Assembly (NCBI GenBank): GCA_020635075.1 | Contig: JACKAM010000001.1 | Location: 1,302,001 to 1,366,000 of the forward strand | DNA: 64,000 nucleotides | DNA from: Pseudobdellovibrionaceae bacterium | Lineage (GTDB): Bacteria; Bdellovibrionota; Bdellovibrionia; Bdellovibrionales; UBA1609 | Reading direction: 5' to 3' | Part shown: in pieces, positions 26,261 through 34,658 of the stretch | How the letters are laid out: every line of letters starts with the position of its first letter | Numbering within the stretch: position 1 is the first letter of the stretch | Notes under the pieces: model-generated | Database searches by the model: none | Seen by the model: the letters and a program-made list of their open reading frames with translations, nothing else | Told to the model about the DNA's origin: nothing | Made by a program: the position numbers and the translations under genes

Positions 26261-29200
26261 TTAAATGTTCCGACGGTACTGCCCACCAACCTCGAACAGG
26301 GCCTGACTCATCTGGTAGAGGCTACAGTGGCGAGCTGCTTCCATCAGAGCCGCAAAAATATTTTTGCCGTCAAGAGCTCCCTGACGAAGGTTTTCAAGGG
26401 CCAGGGCCGCTTCCTTTTCATGGTCAGCTTTATATTTTTCTACATTATCAAGCTGCTGTTTTTTCTCCTCGGGAGTGGCCCGAGCCATTTCTATCTTGGG
26501 TGGGAGGTAACCGTCCTTCAATGTCTCAGGATCGATAAAGGTATTGACCCCGACGATGGGAAATTGTCCTGAGTGCTTGAGGTGTTCGTAATACAAGGAC
26601 TCTTCCTGGATCTTGGATCTCTGGTATTGGGTCTCCATGGCACCCAAGACACCTCCCCTTTCGCTGAGACGTAGGAATTCCTCCAGAACTGCCTCTTCCA
26701 CCTGATCGGTGAGCCATTCCACAAAGTAACTTCCCTGATTGGGGTTTTCGTTTTTGGCCAATCCAAACTCACGATTAATGATGAGCTGAATCGCTTGTGC
26801 ACGGCGGACCGATTCCTCAGTGGGCGTGGTGATGGCCTCATCATAGGCATTGGTGTGTAAGGAATTGCAGTTGTCATTGATGGCCAACAATGCCTGAAGA
26901 GTGGTGCGAATATCGTTGAAGGCAATTTCCTGAGCATGAAGGGAGCGACCACTGGTTTGAATGTGATACTTAAGCTTCTGCGAGCGTTCATTGGCCCCAT
27001 AGAGGTCGCGCATGGCGACTGCCCAAATCCTGCGAGCCACCCGGCCAATCACTGTGTACTCGGGATCCAGCCCATTAGAGAAAAAGAAGGACAAATTGGG
27101 CGCAAAATCATCGATCTTCATGCCGCGACTCAAGTAGTACTCCACGTAGGTGAAGGCGTTACTTAAGGTCAGAGCTGTCTGGGTGATGGGGTTGGCACCC
27201 GCTTCAGCGATATGGTAACCGGAAATACTCACCGAATAGAAATTACGAACCCCATTTTCAGTAAAATACTCCTGAATATCGCCCATCATTTTTAGAGCAA
27301 AGTCGATGGAGAAGATACAGGTGTTCTGTCCTTGATCCTCCTTTAAGATATCGGCCTGTACTGTCCCTCTCACCGTTTGCAGAGTCTGGGCTCTTACCTG
27401 AGACCTCTCTTGGTCGGAAAGCTTGCGTCCCAACTCTTGTTCTTTCTTGGCGACCTGCTGGTCGAAGGCAGTATTGAAAAAGAAGGCCAACATCATGGGC
27501 GCTGGACCATTGATGGTCATACTCACACTGGTCTTGGGGTCGCAGAGGTCGAACCCGGCATACAGCTTTTTCATGTCGTCGAGAGTGGCAATACTCACAC
27601 CGCTTTCACCAACCTTGCCATAAATATCGGGGCGAGGATCAGGGTCCTGACCGTAGAGAGTCACGCTGTCAAAGGCCGTCGATAGGCGTTTAACTTCCGA
27701 GTCCTTACTTAGAAAATGAAAGCGCCGATTGGTGCGCTCAGGTGGCCCTTCGCCGGCAAATTGGCGAATAGGGTCCTCCCCTTCACGCTTTAACGGAAAC
27801 ACTCCAGCTGTGTAGGGAAAATACCCGGGTAGATTTTCGGAACGCAAAAACCTGAGACGGTCTCCCCAGTCAGACAACTGTGGAAATATCACCCTGGGAA
27901 TTTGCAACCCACACAGACTTTCCCGGGTCATGGGCAAACGAATCTCCTTGCCCCGAACCTGATAGGTCAACTCTGACTTACTGTAGGTGTTGGCAAGATC
28001 GTCCCAGCAGGCCAGTAGCTCCTGCTCGGTTTGATTTAGGTGACCACGAAATTCCTTTTCCAGGCGAGTTCTTTCATCACCTGACAGAACATTCCCTAGT
28101 CGCTCGAGAGCCCCAAGCTTTGCGGCCCATCCGGCTGCTTCCTCTGTTCTTGCTTTGTACTTGCGAACGGTAGAGGTGATTTCAGCCAAATAATTCTGTC
28201 TTTCCACGGGCACCAGTGTTTGTTTGTCGGCACCCCGGTGCTCATTCTTCTCCTTGTCGGTTAGCTTCCAGAATCCGCCACGAGGACACTTGTCGGCCAA
28301 AACATCGGCAATGCCGAAGAAGAGTTGGTTCACGCCCTGATCGTTAAAATTAGAGGCCTGGGTCAAATAGACAGGCAGCTCACCTTTGAAATCAAAGAGT
28401 TTACGCGAGCGACGGTACTGTTTTTCCACATCGCGAAGAGCATCCTGAGAACCACGGTGGTCCGCTTTGTTAATGGCAATCAAATCAGCATAATCGATCA
28501 TGTCGATTTTTTCCAGTTGGCTCTGGGCGCCGAATTCTGAGGTCATGACGTAAAGAGTGATGTCTGACACTTCGGTAATGGCCGTTGACGCCTGCCCGAT
28601 GCCCGAGCTCTCGGCAATGAGCAAGTCAAAATCAAGGCCCTTACAATAGTCGAGGAACACCGGCAAGGCCTTGGAGATTTCATTTCCCGAGCCGCGGGAG
28701 GCCACCGAGCGCATAAAGGCACCCGGACGGCTGAGGGAGTTCATACGGATACGGTCACCAAGCAGAGCTCCACCGGTCTTCCGTTTGGTTGGGTCGACAC
28801 AAATCACCCCAATCTTGATTCCAGGATAGGCGTTGAGAAACCTCTGCAAGAGCTCATCAATCAGGCTGCTTTTACCTGCTCCGCCCGTTCCAGTGATCCC
28901 GAGCACCAAAGGGGCCTGGCCCGATTGATTCTTAAATCCAGCCAAAGCACCCTCGTAGGGCTTAAGATCCTCTCCGTTTTCCAATGCATTAAGCGCCAAC
29001 CCCAACTCCCGGTGAGGAATCGGATTGGTCGGTTCGGGGCTCTGGCCCGACTTCCCCTGACTCCTTTCAGTCAGAGAGAAATCACAGCCCTTGATGATCT
29101 CACCGATCATTCCTTCCAAACCAAGGCGACGACCGTCGTCGGGATGAAATATCTGGGCGATCCCGTACTTCTCCAGCTCCGCCTTCTCCTCATGGATAAT

Positions 29201-29500
29201 AACTCCGCCGCCGCCTCCGTAAATTTTCACTTCAGAAGCTCCGGCACCATTAAGCAAGTCCTTCATGTACTTGAAGTACTCCATGTGGCCACCCTGGTAG
29301 GAGCTCACGGCAATCCCCTGAGCCCCTTCCTGAAGAGCCGACACCACCACATCGCGCACGGATCGGTTGTGGCCCAGGTGAATCACCTCAGCCCCCTTTT
29401 CTTGAAGCACGCGTCTCATGATATTAATGCTGGCGTCGTGACCATCAAACAAAGAAGCGGCGGTGACGATTCGAACCGGATGACGGGTGGCCTGACTCAT
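26261..29500 (-). CDS. icmF: Fused isobutyryl-CoA mutase (adenosylcobalamin dependent)
   Basis: A 1079-residue fusion with the domain order of IcmF: an N-terminal B12-binding domain (FDGHDASIN at 18-26, SSYQGGH at 66-72), a central MeaI-type G-protein chaperone with P-loop GTGGAGKS (204-211), and the C-terminal acyl-CoA mutase domain with PERTNRRFHFLS, STAFDSVTLYG, RPDIYGK and TSVSMTINGP. The enzyme interconverts isobutyryl-CoA and butyryl-CoA by a radical mechanism, and the G domain loads and edits the cofactor. Close relatives can act on other branched acyl-CoAs such as pivalyl-CoA. It is last in an operon with hbd and an enoyl-CoA hydratase, 6 bases after the latter, so the product would enter butyryl-CoA oxidation. 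Confidence 0.93.
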   Translation of the reverse strand: MSQATRHPVRIVTAASLFDGHDASINIMRRVLQEKGAEVIHLGHNRSVRDVVVSALQEGAQGIAVSSYQGGHMEYFKYMKDLLNGAGASEVKIYGGGGGVIIHEEKAELEKYGIAQIFHPDDGRRLGLEGMIGEIIKGCDFSLTERSQGKSGQSPEPTNPIPHRELGLALNALENGEDLKPYEGALAGFKNQSGQAPLVLGITGTGGAGKSSLIDELLQRFLNAYPGIKIGVICVDPTKRKTGGALLGDRIRMNSLSRPGAFMRSVASRGSGNEISKALPVFLDYCKGLDFDLLIAESSGIGQASTAITEVSDITLYVMTSEFGAQSQLEKIDMIDYADLIAINKADHRGSQDALRDVEKQYRRSRKLFDFKGELPVYLTQASNFNDQGVNQLFFGIADVLADKCPRGGFWKLTDKEKNEHRGADKQTLVPVERQNYLAEITSTVRKYKARTEEAAGWAAKLGALERLGNVLSGDERTRLEKEFRGHLNQTEQELLACWDDLANTYSKSELTYQVRGKEIRLPMTRESLCGLQIPRVIFPQLSDWGDRLRFLRSENLPGYFPYTAGVFPLKREGEDPIRQFAGEGPPERTNRRFHFLSKDSEVKRLSTAFDSVTLYGQDPDPRPDIYGKVGESGVSIATLDDMKKLYAGFDLCDPKTSVSMTINGPAPMMLAFFFNTAFDQQVAKKEQELGRKLSDQERSQVRAQTLQTVRGTVQADILKEDQGQNTCIFSIDFALKMMGDIQEYFTENGVRNFYSVSISGYHIAEAGANPITQTALTLSNAFTYVEYYLSRGMKIDDFAPNLSFFFSNGLDPEYTVIGRVARRIWAVAMRDLYGANERSQKLKYHIQTSGRSLHAQEIAFNDIRTTLQALLAINDNCNSLHTNAYDEAITTPTEESVRRAQAIQLIINREFGLAKNENPNQGSYFVEWLTDQVEEAVLEEFLRLSERGGVLGAMETQYQRSKIQEESLYYEHLKHSGQFPIVGVNTFIDPETLKDGYLPPKIEMARATPEEKKQQLDNVEKYKADHEKEAALALENLRQGALDGKNIFAALMEAARHCSLYQMSQALFEVGGQYRRNI

Positions 29501-29506
29501 GAACTT

Positions 29507-30277
29507 TTACTCTCCTGTAAACCGGGCGGGTCGCTTTTCGACAAAAGCGGAAATGCCTTCAGCATGATCCTTCGTTTTGAAGGTTTCAGAAAAAAGCTCG
29601 GCCTCGAGCTTCATACCTTCCCACTGGATCAAATCAAATCCCTCATGGATCGAGCGTTTAGCCAGCCCCAGAGCTGCCGGAGAACGGGAAGCGATCTTCT
29701 CAGCCAACTGCAGACACTCGGGCATCAATTGATCAGGCGCCACCACACGAGTGGCAATTCCCCAGCTATAGGCTTCCTGAGCCGAATAGATATCGCCCGT
29801 CAGGGTGATCATACTGGCCTTGCCCTTGCCAATCGCCCTTGCCAATCGCTGGGTCCCACCATAACCCGGAATCAATCCCAAGGTGACTTCAGGCAATCCA
29901 AACTTCGCCTTCTCGCTGGCAATGATAAAATCACAGGCCAATGCCAACTCAAATCCACCGCCCAAAGCAAAGCCATTCACCGCCGCAATAATGGGGGTGC
30001 GGCAGGTCTCGATGCGGTCAAAGAGGGCCTGTCCCCGCTGGGCTTTTTTCAGTGCCTTTACTGGATCGTTGACTTCCATTTCCTTGATGTCCGCTCCAGC
30101 AACGAAGGCTTTGTCGCCTTCACCTGTAAGCACCAAGCAACGGATACCCTTGGGGAAAGAGTCAAAAAACTCCTCCAACTCTGTCAACATTTGGTTATTT
30201 AGAGCATTCAGAGCTTTGGGACGATTGATCTTAAGAATGCCAATGGCACCCTGTTGTTCAAACTGAATTGTTTCCAT
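29507..30277 (-). CDS. Enoyl-CoA hydratase (crotonase)
   Basis: A 256-residue crotonase. Both catalytic Glu are present, in ALGGGFELALACD and GLPEVTLGLIPGYGGTQRL, so this is a true short-chain enoyl-CoA hydratase. It hydrates crotonyl-CoA and similar enoyl-CoAs to L-3-hydroxyacyl-CoA. It lies 21 bases after hbd and 6 before icmF. The three together handle C4 acyl-CoA chemistry: mutase, hydratase and dehydrogenase. Cytoplasmic. Confidence 0.92.
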   Translation of the reverse strand: METIQFEQQGAIGILKINRPKALNALNNQMLTELEEFFDSFPKGIRCLVLTGEGDKAFVAGADIKEMEVNDPVKALKKAQRGQALFDRIETCRTPIIAAVNGFALGGGFELALACDFIIASEKAKFGLPEVTLGLIPGYGGTQRLARAIGKGKASMITLTGDIYSAQEAYSWGIATRVVAPDQLMPECLQLAEKIASRSPAALGLAKRSIHEGFDLIQWEGMKLEAELFSETFKTKDHAEGISAFVEKRPARFTGE

Positions 30278-30298
30278 CTTGAAATTCCCCTTTACCGC

Positions 30299-31156
30299 CT
30301 ATTGCGCAGCGTAGTTGTAAAACCCACGACCCGACTTGCGTCCCAGCCATCCGGCTTCAACGTATTTCACCAACAGTGGACAAGGTCTGTACTTGGTATC
30401 ACCCAATCCGTCATGGAGAACGTTCATAATCGCCAGGCAGGTGTCCAAACCAATAAAATCCGCCAGAGTGAGAGGTCCCATGGGCTGATTGGTTCCCAGC
30501 TTCATGGCGGCATCAATGTCTTCAACGGAGGCAATTCCCTCATGAAGAGTGTAAACCGCCTCGTTGATCATGGGCATGAGAATGCGGTTGACCGCAAAGC
30601 CGGGCATGTCCTTGGCTTCCACAAAAGTCTTTCCCAAATACTCAGCAAAAGACTTCACTTTTGAAAAGGTCTCGGGGGAAGTCTGCAAACCAGAAATCCC
30701 TTCAACCAAAACCATCAAGGGAACAGGGTTCATAAAGTGCATACCGCAGACTTTTTCAGGCCGGCGGGTCACCGAGGCAATTTTGGTAATGGAGATCGAC
30801 GAAGTGTTGGTCGCCAATAAAGTCTCGGGCGAGCAAATTTCATCCAGCTGCTTAAAGATCTTCAACTTTAAGTCTACATTTTCAGTCGCCGCTTCAACCA
30901 CGAAGTCACAGGCCTTTAGATTCGTCATTTCTGTGGTGGTTTGAATACGGCCCAGGAGTTCTGACTTCTCCCCTTCAGTCATCTTTTCTTTTTTGATCAG
31001 GCGGTCACAGCTTTTGGCGATGGTCTGCACTCCTCTTTCAAGGGCCGCATCCGAAACATCCATCATCACCACTTCCACTTTGTGGGCAGCAACAACCTGG
31101 GCAATGCCGTTACCCATTTGTCCCGCACCAATGACTCCCACTTTCTTGAAAGACAC
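30299..31156 (-). CDS. hbd: 3-hydroxybutyryl-CoA dehydrogenase
   Basis: A 285-residue NAD(P)-dependent L-3-hydroxybutyryl-CoA dehydrogenase. Seen: the Rossmann motif GVIGAGQMGNGIAQ (7-20), the catalytic segment MHFMNPVPLMVLVE with its His and Glu, and MPGFAVNRI. The C-terminal domain ends in GRKSGRGFYNY, diagnostic of Hbd/PaaH. It is the first gene of the hbd, crotonase, icmF operon. Compare the dehydrogenase at 1-810, which lacks the NP of this motif. Confidence 0.94.
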   Translation of the reverse strand: MSFKKVGVIGAGQMGNGIAQVVAAHKVEVVMMDVSDAALERGVQTIAKSCDRLIKKEKMTEGEKSELLGRIQTTTEMTNLKACDFVVEAATENVDLKLKIFKQLDEICSPETLLATNTSSISITKIASVTRRPEKVCGMHFMNPVPLMVLVEGISGLQTSPETFSKVKSFAEYLGKTFVEAKDMPGFAVNRILMPMINEAVYTLHEGIASVEDIDAAMKLGTNQPMGPLTLADFIGLDTCLAIMNVLHDGLGDTKYRPCPLLVKYVEAGWLGRKSGRGFYNYAAQ

Positions 31157-31218
31157 GATTGCCTCCTGCGTTAAAACTGCTTTTTAAAGTGAGATTTATA
31201 ACCCGCACGAGTATCAAA

Positions 31219-31327
31219 TGGCAAAAGGTACCGGGTTTCTTTGGCTGCGGCTGTGCGCCAAAATTACCCGAATCGGGAGAGACTTTGGCGCACAGCCGCA
31301 GCCAAAGAAACCCGGTACCTTTTGCCA
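31219..31327. repeat. Long hairpin element A (44-bp perfect arms)
   Basis: Left arm 31219-31262 and right arm 31284-31327 are perfect reverse complements over 44 bases, separated by a 21-base loop that itself contains cccg-aat-cggg. The arms carry AAAGGTACCGGGTTTC near the outer ends and a GC-rich inner part (ctgcggctgtgcgcc). It lies between hbd and a VWA lipoprotein gene, neither of which needs it. There is no T-run beyond the arms, and the stem is far longer than a terminator. It resembles element D (62801) at the outer ends. Confidence 0.85.
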
Positions 31328-31468
31328 CTGCCCCAACTTGAGACACTCGGGTGTTCAACTTTTTTTCGTTTCCTAAATCTTTGGACGCCAGGACCCACTC
31401 CCCACTGGCTATATTTCCATTGGTCTTGGCATCAATATTGGGATGTAGAGGGTATAGGGGACTTCGAA

Positions 31469-32707
31469 ATGGGATTATATAAGAACTGGAAGGTCATTAT
31501 TGGCCTTCTCATATCTAGTGTATTTGTTCTGGGTCTGGCTTTTAACTCTTGTGCTCCAGCACGGTTTTCCAAAGAAGCAGATCCAAATGCGGCCCGCCAG
31601 GGTTTCGGTATTCCGCCTGGCTGTTCGGGACCTGACTGCCCTGAATTCTGCGAAGGCTCGCGTTGTCAGCCTTGTTATGGAGATAGCTGCAACAACCCGC
31701 TCAATCCTGTCGCCTACTCTTCCAATTTCACCTTGCCGATCACGCCGAACAAGGTCGACATCCTGATGATTCTCGACAACAGTCAGTCCATGTCACCTGA
31801 ACATCAAAAGCTCTCTCAACGCTTAAGCAGCTTGTTGGATGTTTTGGAGACCAATCAAGTGGACTGGCAGATCTGCTACACTCTCACCCATGTGGAAAAG
31901 GCCGATGGCACCCTAAAGACCGACGCGGGCGCCATTCGCGAGTGGTACGATAACGACCATCTCCTCAATTTCCGCCCCACCGGTTCCAAAGTTTTGCGCA
32001 AGGACAATCCCAATGCTAAAAAGTACTTCTCAGATACGCTTTTAACTTTGGCCCTATGGGACTTTGGCTCGGGCAGTGGCTACGAGCAACCGGTGAGAGC
32101 GGGCCTCCTGGCCGTGGATCTTCCCAGCAATCAGGAGTGCTTTCGTCCTGACGCCGCCTTGGCCATGGTTGTACTCTCGGATGAAGACGAAAGGAGCTGC
32201 GGATCTCGTTGCCAAACGGAAACTGATATTGGCGCGCCTCACCCGAATCACAAGTTAAAGGACTACACAGAACAGTATCAGCCTTTGACTCAGGAAAACA
32301 ATCCACTCACTCTGGCAACTCGCATTCACCAGAAGTGGCCGGGCAAGGCATTTACAGGCCACTCCATTTCCATTTTGCGTAACGACCGGGCCTGCTATGA
32401 TAGCCAGGACAGCATCCATCCGGCCTTTTATGGTCATGTGATTCAAACATTGAGCGATATCACCGACGGAGAAAAGGGCAACATTTGCGCCGGGGATTAT
32501 GCCAGTCAGTTGACGGCCATCGGACAAAGAACGGTGCGCTCACTAAAGTCGGTCACTCTCAGGTGTTCTCCCCATTCCGTCGAGGGCATCAGTATTTCTC
32601 CTAACAGCAGTGGATCGGTACCGACTGTCTCGGGCAACAAAGTCCACTTTGATCCGCCTCTCGCCGAGGGAACCAGCGTCCGTGTCGATTACACCTGTCT
32701 GGAGTGA
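31469..32707 (+). CDS. Lipoprotein with von Willebrand factor A (VWA) domain
   Basis: A 412-residue predicted lipoprotein. The frame extends upstream through hairpin element A, but the ATG at 31469 directly precedes a basic n-region and a hydrophobic stretch ending in AFNSC (C28). A Cys-rich linker follows (eight Cys between residues 52 and 74). The VWA fold then begins with the metal-ion-dependent adhesion site ILDNSQSMS (D103, S105, S107), with a later LSDEDERSC. The C-terminal part has paired Cys. Such proteins bind ligands at the cell surface or in the periplasm. Its stop codon abuts the stop of the convergent porin-like gene with no spacer. Confidence 0.82.
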   Translation: MGLYKNWKVIIGLLISSVFVLGLAFNSCAPARFSKEADPNAARQGFGIPPGCSGPDCPEFCEGSRCQPCYGDSCNNPLNPVAYSSNFTLPITPNKVDILMILDNSQSMSPEHQKLSQRLSSLLDVLETNQVDWQICYTLTHVEKADGTLKTDAGAIREWYDNDHLLNFRPTGSKVLRKDNPNAKKYFSDTLLTLALWDFGSGSGYEQPVRAGLLAVDLPSNQECFRPDAALAMVVLSDEDERSCGSRCQTETDIGAPHPNHKLKDYTEQYQPLTQENNPLTLATRIHQKWPGKAFTGHSISILRNDRACYDSQDSIHPAFYGHVIQTLSDITDGEKGNICAGDYASQLTAIGQRTVRSLKSVTLRCSPHSVEGISISPNSSGSVPTVSGNKVHFDPPLAEGTSVRVDYTCLE

Positions 32708-33754
32708 TTAGCGAACCTTGTTCAAGGATTGGGGGGTCAGCTGCCAGATGAGTCTGAACTCGTCATTGTTGACCTTCACGCCTTCTTCTTCCACTTTTGT
32801 GCCAATAAAATACAGACGGGAATTGCCCTCGCGACTGCGCCACACCCAGGCCAGGCTGATTTCCCTTTGGCCGTCCTTTTTGACCTTGTCATTGGGATCA
32901 AAGTAGTCAAATCGGCCAAGCACACCAAAGTTTGGGGTCAGGTCATATCCCAAATCAAAGAATCCGGTTAAGAACTTCTTGCCCTTCTTCTTGTCCTGCT
33001 CCACCTCGCCCCAGGTTCCTGACAGAGTCACGGTCCAGCGGTGGGGAGCCCAGTGAATGTAGGTGGTGCCCATGCGCCACTTAGCCTCTAAGGTGGGATC
33101 CACACCCGCCAAGGTATCACCACTGAGTGACGTCGAAGCTGGCTTGGTTGTTCCGGTTCGGCCGCTAAATCCAAAGTCGACTTTTTCATGATCCGTCCAA
33201 CCCCAGCTGGCGGTGAACCACACCCGTCCATCCAGATTTTCACCGCCTTCACCATTGTGAACTGCCATGCGCGTATAATAGCCCTTGTGCTCGGTGAGAA
33301 ACCTCATGCCGTAGTCTCGAAGGCCAACAACACGGTTCGAGTACATCAGACTGCGCGGCAACTGCAAATCCCCTTCGCGGGTTTTGCCTTCAACACCATA
33401 TTCTAATGGAATCAAACCAAAACGGAAGGCCCCATAGGGCGAGCTGTACTCCCCGTAGGCCTCGACAATTCCCAATTCATCGGAAGGTGTCGACTGGAAG
33501 TGAACGGGAACATTCAGCAAACTGAGTGAACCAAGGGCGATTTTAGCCCCGAGGGTTTGATCCAGGGACCAACGAAAACCTAATAGGGATTCGCGCAAGT
33601 CAAACTCGGCATACTGCCCTTCGCGGACCAGACCTGCCGCCCTTAAACTCAACTCATCTAATTCGAGCGCACCCAACTGTTCAGCCTGAGCCAATGGCAT
33701 CAACCACAGCCCTAAGAGCAAGAGGATTATTCGACAAAAAAAGCGCCCGTTCAC
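32708..33754 (-). CDS. Outer-membrane porin-like beta-barrel
   Basis: A 348-residue exported protein with signal peptide IILLLLGLWLMPLAQA. The mature chain is rich in alternating aromatic and polar residues with periodic Gly/Asp turns, as in a barrel of about 16 strands (for example YGAFRFGLIPLEYGVE, RWTVTLSGTWGEVE, FGVLGRFDYFDP). The end (EFRLIWQLTP) is barrel-like but lacks a terminal Phe. It resembles phosphate-selective or general porin-type proteins found by profile rather than by motif. Function unknown. Convergent and directly adjacent to the VWA lipoprotein. Confidence 0.7.
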   Translation of the reverse strand: MNGRFFCRIILLLLGLWLMPLAQAEQLGALELDELSLRAAGLVREGQYAEFDLRESLLGFRWSLDQTLGAKIALGSLSLLNVPVHFQSTPSDELGIVEAYGEYSSPYGAFRFGLIPLEYGVEGKTREGDLQLPRSLMYSNRVVGLRDYGMRFLTEHKGYYTRMAVHNGEGGENLDGRVWFTASWGWTDHEKVDFGFSGRTGTTKPASTSLSGDTLAGVDPTLEAKWRMGTTYIHWAPHRWTVTLSGTWGEVEQDKKKGKKFLTGFFDLGYDLTPNFGVLGRFDYFDPNDKVKKDGQREISLAWVWRSREGNSRLYFIGTKVEEEGVKVNNDEFRLIWQLTPQSLNKVR

Positions 33755-33814
33755 TCCTTTATTCTAGGCGCTGAGGGGAGAAATTGCACCACGGGCTGGG
33801 CGTTAGTAGTGCCG

Positions 33815-33846
33815 CAAAAAAAGCCCCGGAGTAGGCTCCGGGGCTT
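33815..33846 (-). terminator. Rho-independent terminator of the 33908-34510 lipoprotein gene
   Basis: An 11-bp perfect GC-rich stem (aagccccggag / ctccggggctt, 33821-33831 and 33836-33846) with a 4-base loop. On the minus strand it is followed by seven T, so it fits the end of the minus-strand gene upstream. Confidence 0.9.
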
Positions 33847-33907
33847 AGGGACGAGGTCTTTCTGGTCACGACTCTCTTTGGTACGGGTACTTCCCTCTTG
33901 GGCGCAC

Positions 33908-34510
33908 TTAGAGGTGCTGCTCCCAATCCCCTCCACCATCAGTGCCGCCAGGAATTTCGGACCCGCCGGGACTTTGGTCAGGGCCTCCATTGGGGCTACT
34001 GGGCACTGAGCTGGAAGATGTGCAGTCACCTTCTCTCTTAATCTTGTCAGACAACTGAATTAGTATTCCCTCTAACTTGTCATAGCCATCTTTGATTTTA
34101 AGAACGTTGTTGTCCGGCTGGGCAACGGACTCTGATTGATTTTGTTGTTCTCCGACAAGGCCCAACACCCTTTGCGTGGCACTATTGTGGTCGGCATAGG
34201 CCTGACAGACCGTGATAGGATCAACAAAAAACTCACGAAGCTCATCAGACTCAGCACGAGTCAAAGTGTAGCTGCAGACATTGGCTGCACCATCATTTTT
34301 TTCCATCTGCACCTTGTCTGTTTGTAGGTCCACCTTCATGACGATTTGTCCGCCTGAGGCACCACCGTTGTAGTCGAATGAAAAGGCCACCGGTTTAAAG
34401 CTCAGATCATGACACAGATTTGGCTTTGATTTGGTTTCATTACAGCCACTGGCAATCGCTGCCAAAACCACCAATACCATTGCTTGAACCTTGTTTGTCG
34501 CTTTCATCAT
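33908..34510 (-). CDS. Small lipoprotein, unrecognised
   Basis: A 200-residue predicted lipoprotein with signal peptide and lipobox IASGC (C23). The mature part has three more Cys in its first two thirds, a helical segment of about 60 residues, and a Ser/Pro/Gly/Asp-rich tail of about 40 residues that is probably disordered. No family was recognised. A strong terminator follows the gene. Confidence 0.75.
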   Translation of the reverse strand: MMKATNKVQAMVLVVLAAIASGCNETKSKPNLCHDLSFKPVAFSFDYNGGASGGQIVMKVDLQTDKVQMEKNDGAANVCSYTLTRAESDELREFFVDPITVCQAYADHNSATQRVLGLVGEQQNQSESVAQPDNNVLKIKDGYDKLEGILIQLSDKIKREGDCTSSSSVPSSPNGGPDQSPGGSEIPGGTDGGGDWEQHL

Positions 34511-34658
34511 CTCCTCCTCGTTCTGATTTGTTTTTGGGCCTAGATGAAAACGTGCTGCTTAATGGCCGTCCCGAATTCCTGATGATTCCATCCTACGGGC
34601 CCTGGTCCTTTACTTAAACTGACAAAATTGGAGAGATATGGATTTTAAAAAAATGGTG

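Noticed and set aside
28925..30202. A 425-codon open frame on the plus strand
   Set aside because: It is antisense to icmF and the crotonase gene, both with clear family motifs, and its translation has no recognisable domain or ribosome site.
31241..31468. Upstream extension of the VWA lipoprotein to 31241
   Set aside because: It would translate the right arm of hairpin element A and place the signal peptide about 76 residues inside the protein. The ATG at 31469 fits the lipoprotein structure.
33751..34029. A 92-codon minus-strand frame between the porin-like and lipoprotein genes
   Set aside because: It crosses a strong terminator and overlaps the real lipoprotein gene in another frame. 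It has no ribosome site or motif.
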